A DNA stretch of 40,438 nucleotides from SFTH01 sp051878085 (GCA_051878085.1 JBJEJN010000144.1:1-40438); one strand, 5' to 3'. Counted from the first letter of the stretch, positions 29,417 through 37,679 are shown. Program-made: numbers and translations. The notes: generated by a model from the sequence alone, not told the origin.

Positions 29417-31672
29417 ATGAAAAGATTCTGGGCGCTGCTGCTGGCGCTTGTGATGCTCTCCGCGCAGACCGCGCTTGCGGAGGAAACCGCCGCGCCGGTG
29501 TTCGCGGTCGGGGAGCTCAGCGGCAATTTCAACCCCTTCTTCGCCGAAGCGGAGGGCGACCGGCTGGTCGCGCAGCTGGCCAACGGCTCGCTGCTGACCA
29601 CCGCCCGGGGCGGCGATATTGTGCGCAGCGGCATTTCGGGCGAGACGCTCTCCTTCGACACCACGCCCTACGACTACACATCTCTTGCGGACGTGGAGGT
29701 CGCGGTCAACGCGGACGGCAGCGCGGACTACACGCTGAGCCTGCGGGAAGACGCGCGCTTCTCCGACGGCACGCCTGTGACCATCGACGATGTGATCTTC
29801 TCCATCTACGTGCGCGCGGATGCGGACTACGACGGCCCCTGCGGCCTTGCGGAGCTGCCCATCGAGGGCCTGGAGGCCTATCGCGGCGGCCTGAAGCGGC
29901 TGGACGAGCTGCTGCTGGCGGCGGGGCGCGACAACGCGGACTTCAGCTTTTGGGACGCGGATACCCAGGCAGCGTTCTGGGCGGACGTCGATGCGGCGGG
30001 CGCGCAGCTGTGCGGGGAGATCGTTGCTTACTGCATGGACACCTATCTGAACGACTACGCCGCCGTGATCGGCTGCTCCCCGGAGGAGATCCTCGACGAT
30101 CCCGCGCTCCAGCTGGAGTTCGCCATGGTGCTCTGGGGCTACGAGCAGGACTACTTTGGCGGCGCGACCACGGCGGACTTCTGGTCGGCCATCCTGAACG
30201 CCTACGACGGCGACGTGGCCGTGGCGGAATCCACCGAGCGCGTCTCCACGCCGCTGAAGGACTTCATCGAGGGCTATGAGGAAAAGTACGGCGCGCAGAT
30301 CAGCGTGGACGGCGGTGCGGCGAACATCTCCGGCGTGACCCGCCTGAATGACGGCTCCCTGCGCATTCACGCCACCCGGTACGACCCCGCCATCCTGCCT
30401 GCGCTGGCGAAGTGCATCGCGCCGCTGCACATCTACGGCGATCCGGCGCTCTACGACTACGAGAACAATTCCTTCGGCTTCACCCGGGGTGACCTGAGCG
30501 CGGTGCGCGCGGTGAAGGACGCGGCGGTGGGCTGCGGCCCCTACGTGGTGGAAACCAGCGACGCGGCGGGCGTGAACCTGCGGGCGAACGAATATTACTA
30601 CAAGGGCGCGCTGCCTGTCGAGCGCCTGCGCCTGACGGCGTATGATGGGGACGCGGGCCTGAGCGCCGTGCTGAACGGCGAGGCTGCGCTGACTGTGACG
30701 GAGCTGAATGCCGCTTCCATCGAGGCCATCTATGCCGCCAACGACGGCGAGGGCCTCAGCGGCGACTGCGCGGACACGCTGCTGGTGGACGCGCCGGAAT
30801 ACGTCTACCTGGGCATGAATGTGGAGCTGGTGAAGGTCGGCGACGACGCAGGTTCCCCCGCCTCGATGGCGCTGCGCAGGGCGCTGATGACGGTGCTCTC
30901 TGCCCAGCGTGAGGAGATGGTGGCCCGGGGGCTGGGCGACGCGGCCTTCGTGATCGAATATCCGGTGCTGAACAGCAGCTGGGCCGCGCCGAATCCGGAG
31001 GACGAGGGCTATGCGCTCTGCTACTCCCGCAATGCGGCGGGCGCGCCGGTCTATGACGATGCGGTGAGCGACGACGCGCACCACGAGGCTGCGCTGAACG
31101 CCGCCGTGGATTACCTCAAGCGCGCGGGCTATACCTGGGACGAGGCCGCGCAGCGCTTCACCGCCGCGCCGGAGGGCGCTTCCATGGAGTATCTGTGCTC
31201 GGTGGCCGAGAAGGATCCCGCCGCGACGCTGGTGGAGGCCGCCGCGGAGCAGCTTGCGCAGATCGGCATCACGCTGCGGCTGCGCACGCTGTCGCAGGAC
31301 GAGCTGGACGCGGCGGTGGAGGCCGGCGGCGCGCAGCTGTGGATTGCGGCGCAGGCCTGCGGCAGCGAACCTGAGCTGTACGCCCTGTACCACTCCGACA
31401 ACGTGGGCGGCAGCAACCTCTTCCGCATCGCCGACGGCGAGCTGGACGGGCACATCATGGACTACCTGTCCGAGGATGACCTTGAAGCCCGCCGCGCAAG
31501 CTGCAAGGCTGCGCTGGACGTGGCCATGGAGTGGGGCTGCGTGCTGCCGCTGTATCAGCCCTGCCTGGGCGTGGTGACGAACGCCGCCCTGCTGGACTGC
31601 GACAGCCTGCCCGAGGACATGACCCCCTTCTACGGCTGGTGGGCCGAGTTGGAGCACCTCGTGCTGAGATGA
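29417..31672 (+). CDS. ABC transporter solute-binding protein, family 5 (peptide type), orphan
   Basis: This is a 751-residue exported protein of the OppA/DppA class. The signal peptide (MKRFWALLLALVMLSAQTALA) ends in an AxA site with no lipobox Cys, unusual for a Gram-positive binding protein. SBP family 5 features include LREDARFSDGTPVTIDDVIF near residue 115, YYKGALPVERLRL near 395 and a C-terminal lobe with AYLKRAGYTW-like and EQLAQIGITLRLRTLSQDEL segments. It is about 200 residues longer than OppA; much of the excess is a charged insert (about residues 150-320, GLKRLDELLLAAGRDNADFS onward). No permease or ATPase genes adjoin it, so it may work with a distant Opp system or do something else. 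AGGAGG precedes the ATG. Confidence 0.86.
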   Translation: MKRFWALLLALVMLSAQTALAEETAAPVFAVGELSGNFNPFFAEAEGDRLVAQLANGSLLTTARGGDIVRSGISGETLSFDTTPYDYTSLADVEVAVNADGSADYTLSLREDARFSDGTPVTIDDVIFSIYVRADADYDGPCGLAELPIEGLEAYRGGLKRLDELLLAAGRDNADFSFWDADTQAAFWADVDAAGAQLCGEIVAYCMDTYLNDYAAVIGCSPEEILDDPALQLEFAMVLWGYEQDYFGGATTADFWSAILNAYDGDVAVAESTERVSTPLKDFIEGYEEKYGAQISVDGGAANISGVTRLNDGSLRIHATRYDPAILPALAKCIAPLHIYGDPALYDYENNSFGFTRGDLSAVRAVKDAAVGCGPYVVETSDAAGVNLRANEYYYKGALPVERLRLTAYDGDAGLSAVLNGEAALTVTELNAASIEAIYAANDGEGLSGDCADTLLVDAPEYVYLGMNVELVKVGDDAGSPASMALRRALMTVLSAQREEMVARGLGDAAFVIEYPVLNSSWAAPNPEDEGYALCYSRNAAGAPVYDDAVSDDAHHEAALNAAVDYLKRAGYTWDEAAQRFTAAPEGASMEYLCSVAEKDPAATLVEAAAEQLAQIGITLRLRTLSQDELDAAVEAGGAQLWIAAQACGSEPELYALYHSDNVGGSNLFRIADGELDGHIMDYLSEDDLEARRASCKAALDVAMEWGCVLPLYQPCLGVVTNAALLDCDSLPEDMTPFYGWWAELEHLVLR

Positions 31673-31684
31673 TACAGACATAAT

Positions 31685-31716
31685 TTCACCCCCTGCCTTC
31701 AACAGCAGGGGGTGAA
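31685..31716. terminator. Bidirectional hairpin between convergent genes
   Basis: A perfect 12-bp stem TTCACCCCCTGC / GCAGGGGGTGAA with an 8-base loop, between the solute-binding protein gene and the glycan operon that converge here. Flanking T-runs are short. Confidence 0.75.
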
Positions 31717-31730
31717 GCACATATGAGAGC

Positions 31731-32102
31731 TCAGAACTCCGTGAGCGCGCAGGTCTCGGTGTACGGGGAGGCCTGGTGGAAGAGGATGGCATAGCCGTCC
31801 CCTTTTTTTCGCCAGATCGAGCTGCGGTAGAAGGTTTTTTCGCCGCTGCGTGTGACGTAGTGCGCCAGAAAGGTGCACGCGTCGATCTGCTCACAGCTGT
31901 AATTGTAGATGTGTATATTCCGGTCGGAAACCATCCGCGCGAACATCTCCATTTCATCCCGCTTGGTAAACAGCCTGCCCGACTTGCCCAGCTCCCGGTA
32001 GCCGTCGTCGATGATGCCGCCCAGATAATCTGCATTCTGCATATATTCCAGCCGGAACATGGATTTTTCCAGCGCCAGGATCGCCCTTGCATCCTCCGTC
32101 AT
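31731..32102 (-). CDS. NTF2-like (DUF4440/SnoaL-type) small protein
   Basis: This 123-residue cytoplasmic protein has the pattern of the NTF2-like fold: an N-terminal helix (ARAILALEKSMFRLEYMQNA), DDGYRELGKSGRLFTKRDEM, then beta strands with HIYNYSCEQIDACTFLAHYV and EKTFYRSSIWRKKGDGYAIL. This is the usual order in DUF4440 proteins, which may be small enzymes or ligand-binding proteins. Start at 32102 follows GGAGG by 7 bp. It is the last gene of the leftward glycan operon, 13 bp after the second LicD gene. Its role there is unknown. Confidence 0.75.
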   Translation of the reverse strand: MTEDARAILALEKSMFRLEYMQNADYLGGIIDDGYRELGKSGRLFTKRDEMEMFARMVSDRNIHIYNYSCEQIDACTFLAHYVTRSGEKTFYRSSIWRKKGDGYAILFHQASPYTETCALTEF

Positions 32103-32115
32103 GTCTCTACCTCCG

Positions 32116-32748
32116 TCACGACGCTGCCGTGTCCTTGATGCGCACCTCCCAGCCCTCCAGGTGGGAGTAGCCCTTCTCGGCCGCATCGGGGGGAATCTGC
32201 ATGTAGTCGCCGTAGAGGTTGCACAGGTAGGTCTCGTAGCCGATGGGCGCGGGGAAGTCCCGATCCTCGAAGCGCAGCATCACCGCGCGATCCATGCAGC
32301 TGCGTTCAATGATCTCCCGATTCCAGTAGTGCACGGCCATGCTGGCGGCGACGTATTCGCAGCTGTCGAAGTCGTAGCGGCACACGGCGCGCTCCAGCCG
32401 CTGCGCGAAGAAGCGGGGGCCNNNNNNNNNNNNNNNNNNNNNNNNNNNNNNNNNNNNNNNNNNNNNNNNNNNNNNNNNNNNNNNNNNNNNNNNNNNNNNN
32501 NNNNNNNNNNNNNNNNNNNNNTTGTCGGGATATGCCGCGCCGAAGCCCGCGATCAGGCGCTCGTAGTCCCTGCGGGGCAGCATGACGTCCACGTCGTCGT
32601 CCCAGGGGATGAAGCCCTTGTGCCGCACCGCGCCCAGGCAGGTGCCGCCGGAGAGATAGTAGCGGATGTTGTTTGCGCGGCAGTAGTCGTCCACGTCGCA
32701 GAGGATGGCGTAGGAGAGCCTTTGCAGCTGTTGAACCAGTTCCTTCAT
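32116..32748 (-). CDS. LicD-family phosphotransferase, interrupted by an assembly gap
   Basis: LicD proteins transfer phosphocholine or similar phospho-groups onto cell-surface sugars. The N-terminal part is intact: NIRYYLSGGTCLGAVRHKGF, IPWDDDVDVMLPR (the acidic active-site cluster) and RDYERLIAGF. The C-terminal part, after the gap, has YDFDSCEYVAASMAVHYW and NLYGDYMQIPP. 100 N (32422-32521) separate them. Compared with the neighbouring LicD gene, about 110 residues should lie between but the gap allows only ~34, so about 200-250 bases are probably missing beyond those shown. The frame is kept across the gap by chance or convention. The ATG at 32748 has GGAGG 9 bp upstream. It should not be called a pseudogene. 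Confidence 0.85.
   Translation of the reverse strand: MKELVQQLQRLSYAILCDVDDYCRANNIRYYLSGGTCLGAVRHKGFIPWDDDVDVMLPRRDYERLIAGFGAAYPDXXXXXXXXXXXXXXXXXXXXXXXXXXXXXXXXXXGPRFFAQRLERAVCRYDFDSCEYVAASMAVHYWNREIIERSCMDRAVMLRFEDRDFPAPIGYETYLCNLYGDYMQIPPDAAEKGYSHLEGWEVRIKDTAAS
32422..32521. other. Assembly gap (100 N)
   Basis: Exactly 100 undetermined bases, the conventional placeholder for a gap of unknown size. Its true length inside the LicD gene is probably nearer 300 bp, judged by the intact paralog next to it. Confidence 0.99.
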
Positions 32749-32752
32749 CGCA

Positions 32753-33577
32753 TCATTCCTCCGCAAAGCGCACCTCGTGGCTCCTGCGCTGATCCTCGGG
32801 GGGCAGCTTCATGTAGTCGCCGTAGATGGAGGTGAGGTAGTCCTCCGCCGCCTCGGGGATGGACACCTGCATGCCCTCGAACTGAGCCGTGCGGCTGCCG
32901 CCCAGCTGAATGTGAGGCACGATCTCCCGCTTGCCGTAGCAGCCGGAGAAGTTCCAGGCGTAGGCGCTGGAATCGTAGTCGTACCTCTGCAAGGCCTGAT
33001 CCAGCTTTTGCAGCCGCTTGTCCGCGTTCATCAGCTTGCCGATATGGGTGAGCTGGGCAAAGCGGATCAGGATGCGCTCCGAGAGGGGGCGGTTTGTGCG
33101 GTTGGTGGACACGTAGTCGATCTGGGTGAACTTGTACAGCGCCTTATTGAGCTTCACGCGGAACACCTGCAGCTTGCGCAGCAGCGGGTTCTCCGGCAGG
33201 CCGTCCAGCGGGAACACGTCCATCCACACGCCGATCACCGCCGTGTACTGGCCGTGATCCCAGTAGATCTTCTTCTTGTTGTTGATCAGCCGGGTGAAGT
33301 AGCACTTGTAGTTGGGGTCGGAGGTCATGGTCTTGATGCCCATGTGCGCCGGGAGGTAGTCCTTCGCGATCTGCACGAAGCGGTTGTAGTCCGGGCGGGG
33401 CAGACCCACGTCGATGTCGTCGTCCCAGGGGATGAAGCCCCCGTGGCGCATCGCGCCCAGCAGCGAACCGCCGATCAGATAGTAGCGCAGATGGTTCTTT
33501 TCGCAGATCTCCATCAGCATCCGCAGATTTTCCAGCTCGATCTCCTGAAGCAGCTTCAGCTGCGCGCTCTGTTCCAT
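32753..33577 (-). CDS. LicD-family phosphotransferase
   Basis: This is an intact 274-residue LicD protein. The core is HLRYYLIGGSLLGAMRHGGF followed by IPWDDDIDVGLPRPDY, the acidic nucleotidyl/phospho-transfer motif. A middle segment with MDVFPLDGLPE, typical of LicD, follows, and a C-terminal YLTSIYGDYMKLPPEDQ. Members decorate teichoic acids or other surface polysaccharides with phosphocholine or similar groups; the donor here is unknown, and no choline kinase or CTP-choline gene is in view. The ATG at 33577 was chosen over a GTG five codons earlier. It lies 11 bp after the radical SAM gene and 4 bp before the second LicD, as part of one operon. Confidence 0.92.
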   Translation of the reverse strand: MEQSAQLKLLQEIELENLRMLMEICEKNHLRYYLIGGSLLGAMRHGGFIPWDDDIDVGLPRPDYNRFVQIAKDYLPAHMGIKTMTSDPNYKCYFTRLINNKKKIYWDHGQYTAVIGVWMDVFPLDGLPENPLLRKLQVFRVKLNKALYKFTQIDYVSTNRTNRPLSERILIRFAQLTHIGKLMNADKRLQKLDQALQRYDYDSSAYAWNFSGCYGKREIVPHIQLGGSRTAQFEGMQVSIPEAAEDYLTSIYGDYMKLPPEDQRRSHEVRFAEE

Positions 33578-33588
33578 GCTTCCAATCC

Positions 33589-34767
33589 TCACTTTGCATC
33601 GTTCGTCTGCGCGTCCGGGTCATTGCGCACGATTTCCTCGCCGCTTTTGTCCTTCAATTGCGCCTGGGAGGCTGCGCTCAGGCCGTTGCAGATTTCGCCG
33701 TGCAGGTCGCAGGTGCTGCACGCGTCCAGCTCGGCCTTGCTCACCTTTCCGTCCCGGTAGTCCCGCACGATTCTGTTCTCGTACATGCTGTACTTCTTGT
33801 CCTTCCAGAAGCGCAGGAACTTGTGGCGCACCACCCACCAGGCGGGCTTTAAGATGTACTTGTGCATCGCCGGGGACACCGAGCCGATCATCCAGCAGTT
33901 GCGGTCACAAGTCCGCACCTTTTTGCGCACCTCCTCGGCCTCCGGGCTGTTCCACAGCTCGTCCCAGCTCTGCCGGTTCAGGTTGCCCATGACCTCCTTG
34001 TCCTTGGTGCCGTTGCAGGGCATCACGTCGCCGTAGGGGTCGATGAAGAAGGTGTCGAAGCTCATGTCGCAGGGCAGCAGCCGCTTCTGGCCGTAGATGT
34101 AGTTGATGAGGCCGTGGTTGAAGTAGGCCCGGAACCACTTCTTCGGCTGATTGGACTTCAGCAGCTCGTTGATGAGATTCTCGAAGTTTTGCGCCACCAT
34201 GGGTCGGTCGTGGATGATGTTGCGGGATTCCACGAAGTAGAAGCTGTTGTGCAGCGAGGCCGTGGCAAACTCCATGTTCATCTCGTCGGAGAGTTTGTAG
34301 AGCGGAACCAGATCGGCTGCGTTGCGGTCCTGCACCGTCATGCCGAAGCCCACGTCCTTCATGCCCATCTCCACCAGCTTCTTCAGGGTGGTGTAGCCCC
34401 GGTTGAAGCCGTCCGGAAGTCCCCGAATCTCGTTGTTGGCCTGCTCCAGGCCCTCGATGGAGATGCGGATGCCCACCTTCGGGAACTCCCGGCACAGATC
34501 GATGATCCGCTCGGTGAAGAAGCCGTTGGTGGAGATCACGATGCGGTCGCTCTTTTTGGAAAGCTCCGCCACGATCTCCTTGAGGTCGGTGCGGATGAAG
34601 GGCTCGCCGCCGGTGATGTTGGTGAAGTACATCTCCGGAAGCTTGCGGATGGTCTCGATGGACAGCTCCTCCTCCGGTCGGGAGGGCGCCTTGTAGCGGC
34701 TGCACATGTTGCAGCGCGCGTTGCAGCGGTAGGTGACGATCACCGTTCCGTTGAGTTTCTTCGTCAT
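33589..34767 (-). CDS. Radical SAM/SPASM-type protein in a glycan operon
   Basis: This 392-residue iron-sulfur enzyme has the radical SAM cluster motif C15-x3-C19-x2-C22 (YRCNARCNMC), then TNITGGEPFIRTDL (the GGEP SAM-binding motif) and RIVISTNGFF. The C-terminal half has SPASM-like cysteines: LLPCDMSFDTFFIDPYGDVM-PCNG, CDRNCW and a final CSTCDLHGEIC. This would bind one or more auxiliary 4Fe-4S clusters. Such proteins modify peptides or, in some glycan loci, probably sugars or lipid carriers; the substrate is unknown. It is preceded by a glycosyltransferase gene (1 bp away) and followed by two LicD genes, which suggests modification of a surface polymer. GGGAG lies 9 bp before the ATG. Confidence 0.9.
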   Translation of the reverse strand: MTKKLNGTVIVTYRCNARCNMCSRYKAPSRPEEELSIETIRKLPEMYFTNITGGEPFIRTDLKEIVAELSKKSDRIVISTNGFFTERIIDLCREFPKVGIRISIEGLEQANNEIRGLPDGFNRGYTTLKKLVEMGMKDVGFGMTVQDRNAADLVPLYKLSDEMNMEFATASLHNSFYFVESRNIIHDRPMVAQNFENLINELLKSNQPKKWFRAYFNHGLINYIYGQKRLLPCDMSFDTFFIDPYGDVMPCNGTKDKEVMGNLNRQSWDELWNSPEAEEVRKKVRTCDRNCWMIGSVSPAMHKYILKPAWWVVRHKFLRFWKDKKYSMYENRIVRDYRDGKVSKAELDACSTCDLHGEICNGLSAASQAQLKDKSGEEIVRNDPDAQTNDAK

Positions 34768-34768
34768 A

Positions 34769-35923
34769 TCACTTGCTCCCGTCTGTTTCGCCGCGGTAGA
34801 GCGCAAGGGTTCGCGCCACCACATCGTCCCAGTTGTATTTTTCACAGATGGAATCCGCCGCCCCTGTGCGGCAGCGCTCCACCAGCGCAGGGTCGTCGAT
34901 GAGCCGCTGCAAGCTGCGCGCCAGATCGTCCGCGTCGCCCGCATGGAAGGTCATGCCGTGGCCCGCCAGCAGGTCGGCGCACTCGGGGATGTCGGAGGTC
35001 AGGCAGCAGTTGCCGTAGCTCATGGCCTCCATCAGGCTCAGCGGCATGCCCTCCAGCAGGGAGGGCAGGGTGTAGATGAAGGCATTGCCGTAAAGCTCGG
35101 AAAGCAGCGGCCCCTGCACGAAGCCGGTGAACAGGATGCGATCGTCCCCTGCGGCAAGCTGTTTCAGCTCCGCGACGAAGCCATCGGTGTCCGAGCCGCC
35201 GCCCGCAATCACCAGCCGCTTGTCCGTGCGCACCTTCCGAAAGCCCGCGATCAGCGTGCGCAGGCCCTTCTCCGGCACCAGCCGTCCAAGGAACAGGATG
35301 TAATCGTTCCCCCGAAGGCCGAATTGTTTGCGAATCAGGTCGGGCTCCAGATGCTCCGGGCGGCTGACCCCGTTGGGAATCAGGACGGCCTCGCGATGGA
35401 AGGTCTCCCTGAAGTACCTCTGGTCGCCAGGGTTGAGCACGATCAGCGCGTCGGCGTACTTCGCGGCGCACTTCGCGCCCAGCAGCAGGTAGCGCTTCGC
35501 AAAGCGGCCCCACTTGGCGCGGTCGTGATCCAGGCCGTGGATGGTTGCCACGCAGCGCTTGCCGAACAGCTTGGGCAGCCACAGCATGGCGCAGGGGCCC
35601 TCGGCGTGGTAATGCACCACGTCGTAGCGGCCGAGGGCCGCGCGGATGGACGCAAAGAGGGAGGAGGTCATGGCGGCAAGGCCCTTCACATCGATGGTGC
35701 ACACGCTGCGCAGGCGAACGCCGCGATACTCCCGCATGGGGGCAGCGTCGAAGGCCTGTCCGGCGATGTGCCTGCCGCGACGGTTGTAGCAGGTCACGCG
35801 GTGGCCCAGCTGCACCATGCGCGTGCACAGCTCCTCCACCACAATTTCAACGCCGCCCTCCCGGGAGGGAATGCGCTTGTGGCCCAGCATGGCGATGTTC
35901 AGTTGTTGCTTCGTGTTGCCCAT
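34769..35923 (-). CDS. Family 4 glycosyltransferase (GT-B), DUF1972-type N-terminus
   Basis: This 384-residue cytoplasmic enzyme builds a surface polysaccharide. The N-terminal half starts LNIAMLGHKRIPSREGGVEI, a pattern of the DUF1972 rhamnosyltransferase-like subgroup, with YDVVHYHAEGPCAM and VATIHGLDHDRAKWG. The C-terminal GT4 domain has ILFLGRLVPEKGLRTLI, ILFTGFVQGPLL and the donor-binding YTLPSLLEGMPLSLMEAMSYG (E-x7-E type). The transferred sugar is unknown; rhamnose or glucose are possible by family. The start at 35923 is supported because the promoter -10 lies at 35956-35961, which excludes the longer form. First gene of the five-gene operon. Confidence 0.93.
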   Translation of the reverse strand: MGNTKQQLNIAMLGHKRIPSREGGVEIVVEELCTRMVQLGHRVTCYNRRGRHIAGQAFDAAPMREYRGVRLRSVCTIDVKGLAAMTSSLFASIRAALGRYDVVHYHAEGPCAMLWLPKLFGKRCVATIHGLDHDRAKWGRFAKRYLLLGAKCAAKYADALIVLNPGDQRYFRETFHREAVLIPNGVSRPEHLEPDLIRKQFGLRGNDYILFLGRLVPEKGLRTLIAGFRKVRTDKRLVIAGGGSDTDGFVAELKQLAAGDDRILFTGFVQGPLLSELYGNAFIYTLPSLLEGMPLSLMEAMSYGNCCLTSDIPECADLLAGHGMTFHAGDADDLARSLQRLIDDPALVERCRTGAADSICEKYNWDDVVARTLALYRGETDGSK

Positions 35924-35955
35924 ATGCCTACCTGTCCCACTGTACTGTGTGTACA

Positions 35956-35984
35956 ATGATACACCCTCAAAAACGGGAAATCAA
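35956..35984 (-). promoter_or_regulatory. Promoter of the glycan operon
   Basis: Minus-strand -35 TTGATT (35979-35984) and -10 TATCAT (35956-35961) with 17-bp spacing. A partial dyad GTGTA...TACAC covers the -10 region and could be an operator. No other gene start is served by it. Confidence 0.6.
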
Positions 35985-36154
35985 GCAAGGGACTGCAAAG
36001 GCATGAAATTGGCGAAAAATGTTCAAAAATAATCCGGCGAAGCGGTGGGAATTGGGGTGGAAAGCAGAGGATATTGGGGGATGGGATTAGAGGAAATCCG
36101 CTTCGCCGGACGCGGCCGATGCCGCAATATATGGAAACCCTTTGGGGAAGGGTA
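35985..36154. other. Non-coding stretch with a weak hairpin
   Basis: 170 bp between the glycan operon promoter and the TIM-barrel gene. I see only a small ACCCTT/AAGGGT dyad near 36137-36150 that might end the leftward TIM-barrel transcript, and no gene or repeat. Confidence 0.5.
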
Positions 36155-36856
36155 TCACGGGAGGGAGAGGGGCGCGGGGCCGCCTCCGGGGTAATCGGGG
36201 TCGCGATAGCCGTTCATGATGCTCTCGAACAGCTTCTTGGTGGACGGCGGCGTGTAGCTGATGGCGTTCGCGCCCGCGTCGATGGTCTCGGCCACGGTCT
36301 CGTCGTTGGGGCCGCCGGTGGCGATGATGGGCAGGGTCGGGAAGTCTGCGCGGATGTGGCGCACCAGCTCCGGCGTGCGATCCGCCGCCGACACGTTGAG
36401 AATCGCCGCACCGGCCTTGACGCGCGCATCGATGTCCATCCTTTCGGAGACCACGGTGGCGATCACCGGGATATCGATCACCCGATGCATCTGGGCGATG
36501 GTCTCGTTGGCCATGGGCACGTTCACCACCACGCCGAACGCGCCGTGGGCCTCCGCGTCCCGGGCCAGCATCACGGAGCGCGGGCCGTTGGTCACGCCGC
36601 CGCCCACGCCGCAGAACACCGGAATGCTGGACGAGGTCACGATGGCGTTGGCGATGCGCTGCTGAGGGGTGAAGGGATACACCGCCAGCACCGCGTCCGC
36701 GTTGCAGTTGCAGATGATGGCGATGTCCGTGGAGAACAGCAGCGACTTGATGCGACGGCCCATCACCACAATGCCGCTCGCCCTCCAGATGGTTTCCGGT
36801 ACGGTGAGGATGTGGCTGCGCAGGTCGCCGTTCACGACGGGGATCTGTCGATCCAT
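36155..36856 (-). CDS. Predicted beta/alpha-barrel protein of unknown function
   Basis: This 233-residue cytoplasmic protein has alternating strand-helix units of a TIM barrel: AIICNCNADAVLAVYPFTP, IPVFCGVGGGVTN, AFGVVVNVPMANETI, IPVIATVVSE, GAAILNVSAA, LPIIATGGPNDETVAETIDAG and AISYTPPSTKKLFESIMNGYR. It resembles KDPG-aldolase-like and HisA/F-like barrels, especially the ATGG near the C-terminus, where phosphate is usually bound. Relatives in Clostridia are often called just hydrolase without proof. Substrate and reaction are unknown. GGAGG 8 bp before the ATG supports 36856. It is monocistronic and not linked to the glycan operon. Confidence 0.75.
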   Translation of the reverse strand: MDRQIPVVNGDLRSHILTVPETIWRASGIVVMGRRIKSLLFSTDIAIICNCNADAVLAVYPFTPQQRIANAIVTSSSIPVFCGVGGGVTNGPRSVMLARDAEAHGAFGVVVNVPMANETIAQMHRVIDIPVIATVVSERMDIDARVKAGAAILNVSAADRTPELVRHIRADFPTLPIIATGGPNDETVAETIDAGANAISYTPPSTKKLFESIMNGYRDPDYPGGGPAPLSLP

Positions 36857-36934
36857 GGAAACGCCTCCTTCCGCAAGATGCTTTTTCAGTGTACACTCAC
36901 TATATACGAGATTTATCAACGGAATATGAACGAA

Positions 36935-36966
36935 AACGCCCCAACACAATTTTTGTGTGGAGCGTT
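36935..36966 (-). terminator. Terminator of the YczE-type gene
   Basis: Minus-strand hairpin with arms AACGCTCCA and TGGGGCGTT, an inner ACACAA/TTGTGT pairing and a small bulge, followed by TTCG. Confidence 0.75.
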
Positions 36967-36988
36967 TGATGCAGATTGAACCGTATCT

Positions 36989-37639
36989 TCAGGCCTGCTT
37001 TGCCCGTCCGTAGAGGATGGGATCGGAGATCGTGCGGCGGAAGAAGCTGATCAGCGGGCCCATGAACAGCGCGGTGATGACGGTACCCAGGCCTGCGCGC
37101 GCGCCCAGCGCCACGCCGATGCCGGTGCAGATCAGGTCGGAGATGATGCGCACCGCGCGGAAGGGCAGCACATGGCCCAGCACCCTCGGCTTGCGGTCGG
37201 AGATGTGCAGCGGAATCGCGTCGTAGGTGGACACGCCCAGATCGGCGGTGTAGTACAGCGCCGCCGCGATGCAGGTGACCACCACGCCGATGATCAGAAA
37301 CGCGATGCGGATGGCCAGCGTGGGATCGGGGCACAGCCGCGCCAGCAGGGATTCGGAAAATTCCACGATGTAGCCCAGCAGGAACATGTTCAGGAAGGTG
37401 GAGATGCCGATGTAGTGGCGGTCGAGGAAGAACACCACCGCCAGCTGCACCAGATTGACCAGCATGTACAGCGTGCCGAAGCGGATGGGAATGACGTTCG
37501 CCAGGCCGTTGGCGAAGCACTGGTAGGGATCCACGCCAAACAGGCTTCGCTTGAAGAAGCCGATGCTGATGCCGGTGAGCAGCATGCCCGCCGCCGCCAG
37601 TACCACGCGCAGGGGCAGCTTGTTGTGTTTCTCGTTCAT
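36989..37639 (-). CDS. YczE/YyaS/YitT-family integral membrane protein
   Basis: This 216-residue protein has about five hydrophobic helices: LPLRVVLAAAGMLLTGISIG, TLYMLVNLVQLAVVFFLDRH, IGISTFLNMFLLGYIVEF, IAFLIIGVVVTCIAAALYYT and the C-terminal ALFMGPLISFF. The FGVDPYQCFANG motif near residue 40 and ADLGVSTYDAIPLHIS are signatures of the YczE-like branch. Transport or regulatory function is unproven. The ATG at 37639 has GGAGG 7 bp upstream. It has its own promoter, divergent from the thioesterase gene. Confidence 0.88.
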   Translation of the reverse strand: MNEKHNKLPLRVVLAAAGMLLTGISIGFFKRSLFGVDPYQCFANGLANVIPIRFGTLYMLVNLVQLAVVFFLDRHYIGISTFLNMFLLGYIVEFSESLLARLCPDPTLAIRIAFLIIGVVVTCIAAALYYTADLGVSTYDAIPLHISDRKPRVLGHVLPFRAVRIISDLICTGIGVALGARAGLGTVITALFMGPLISFFRRTISDPILYGRAKQA

Positions 37640-37679
37640 ATGTTTTCCTCCGAAGGCTTGCTTTTGCAGTCCGCCGATA

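Noticed and set aside
29168..32092. A 974-codon open frame on the minus strand opposite the solute-binding protein gene
   Set aside because: Its composition is the antisense of a high-GC gene; it has no ribosome site or domain, and it overlaps a confident gene entirely.
32116..32748. Second LicD gene as a pseudogene
   Set aside because: The interruption is an assembly gap, and both ends keep conserved LicD sequence in frame.
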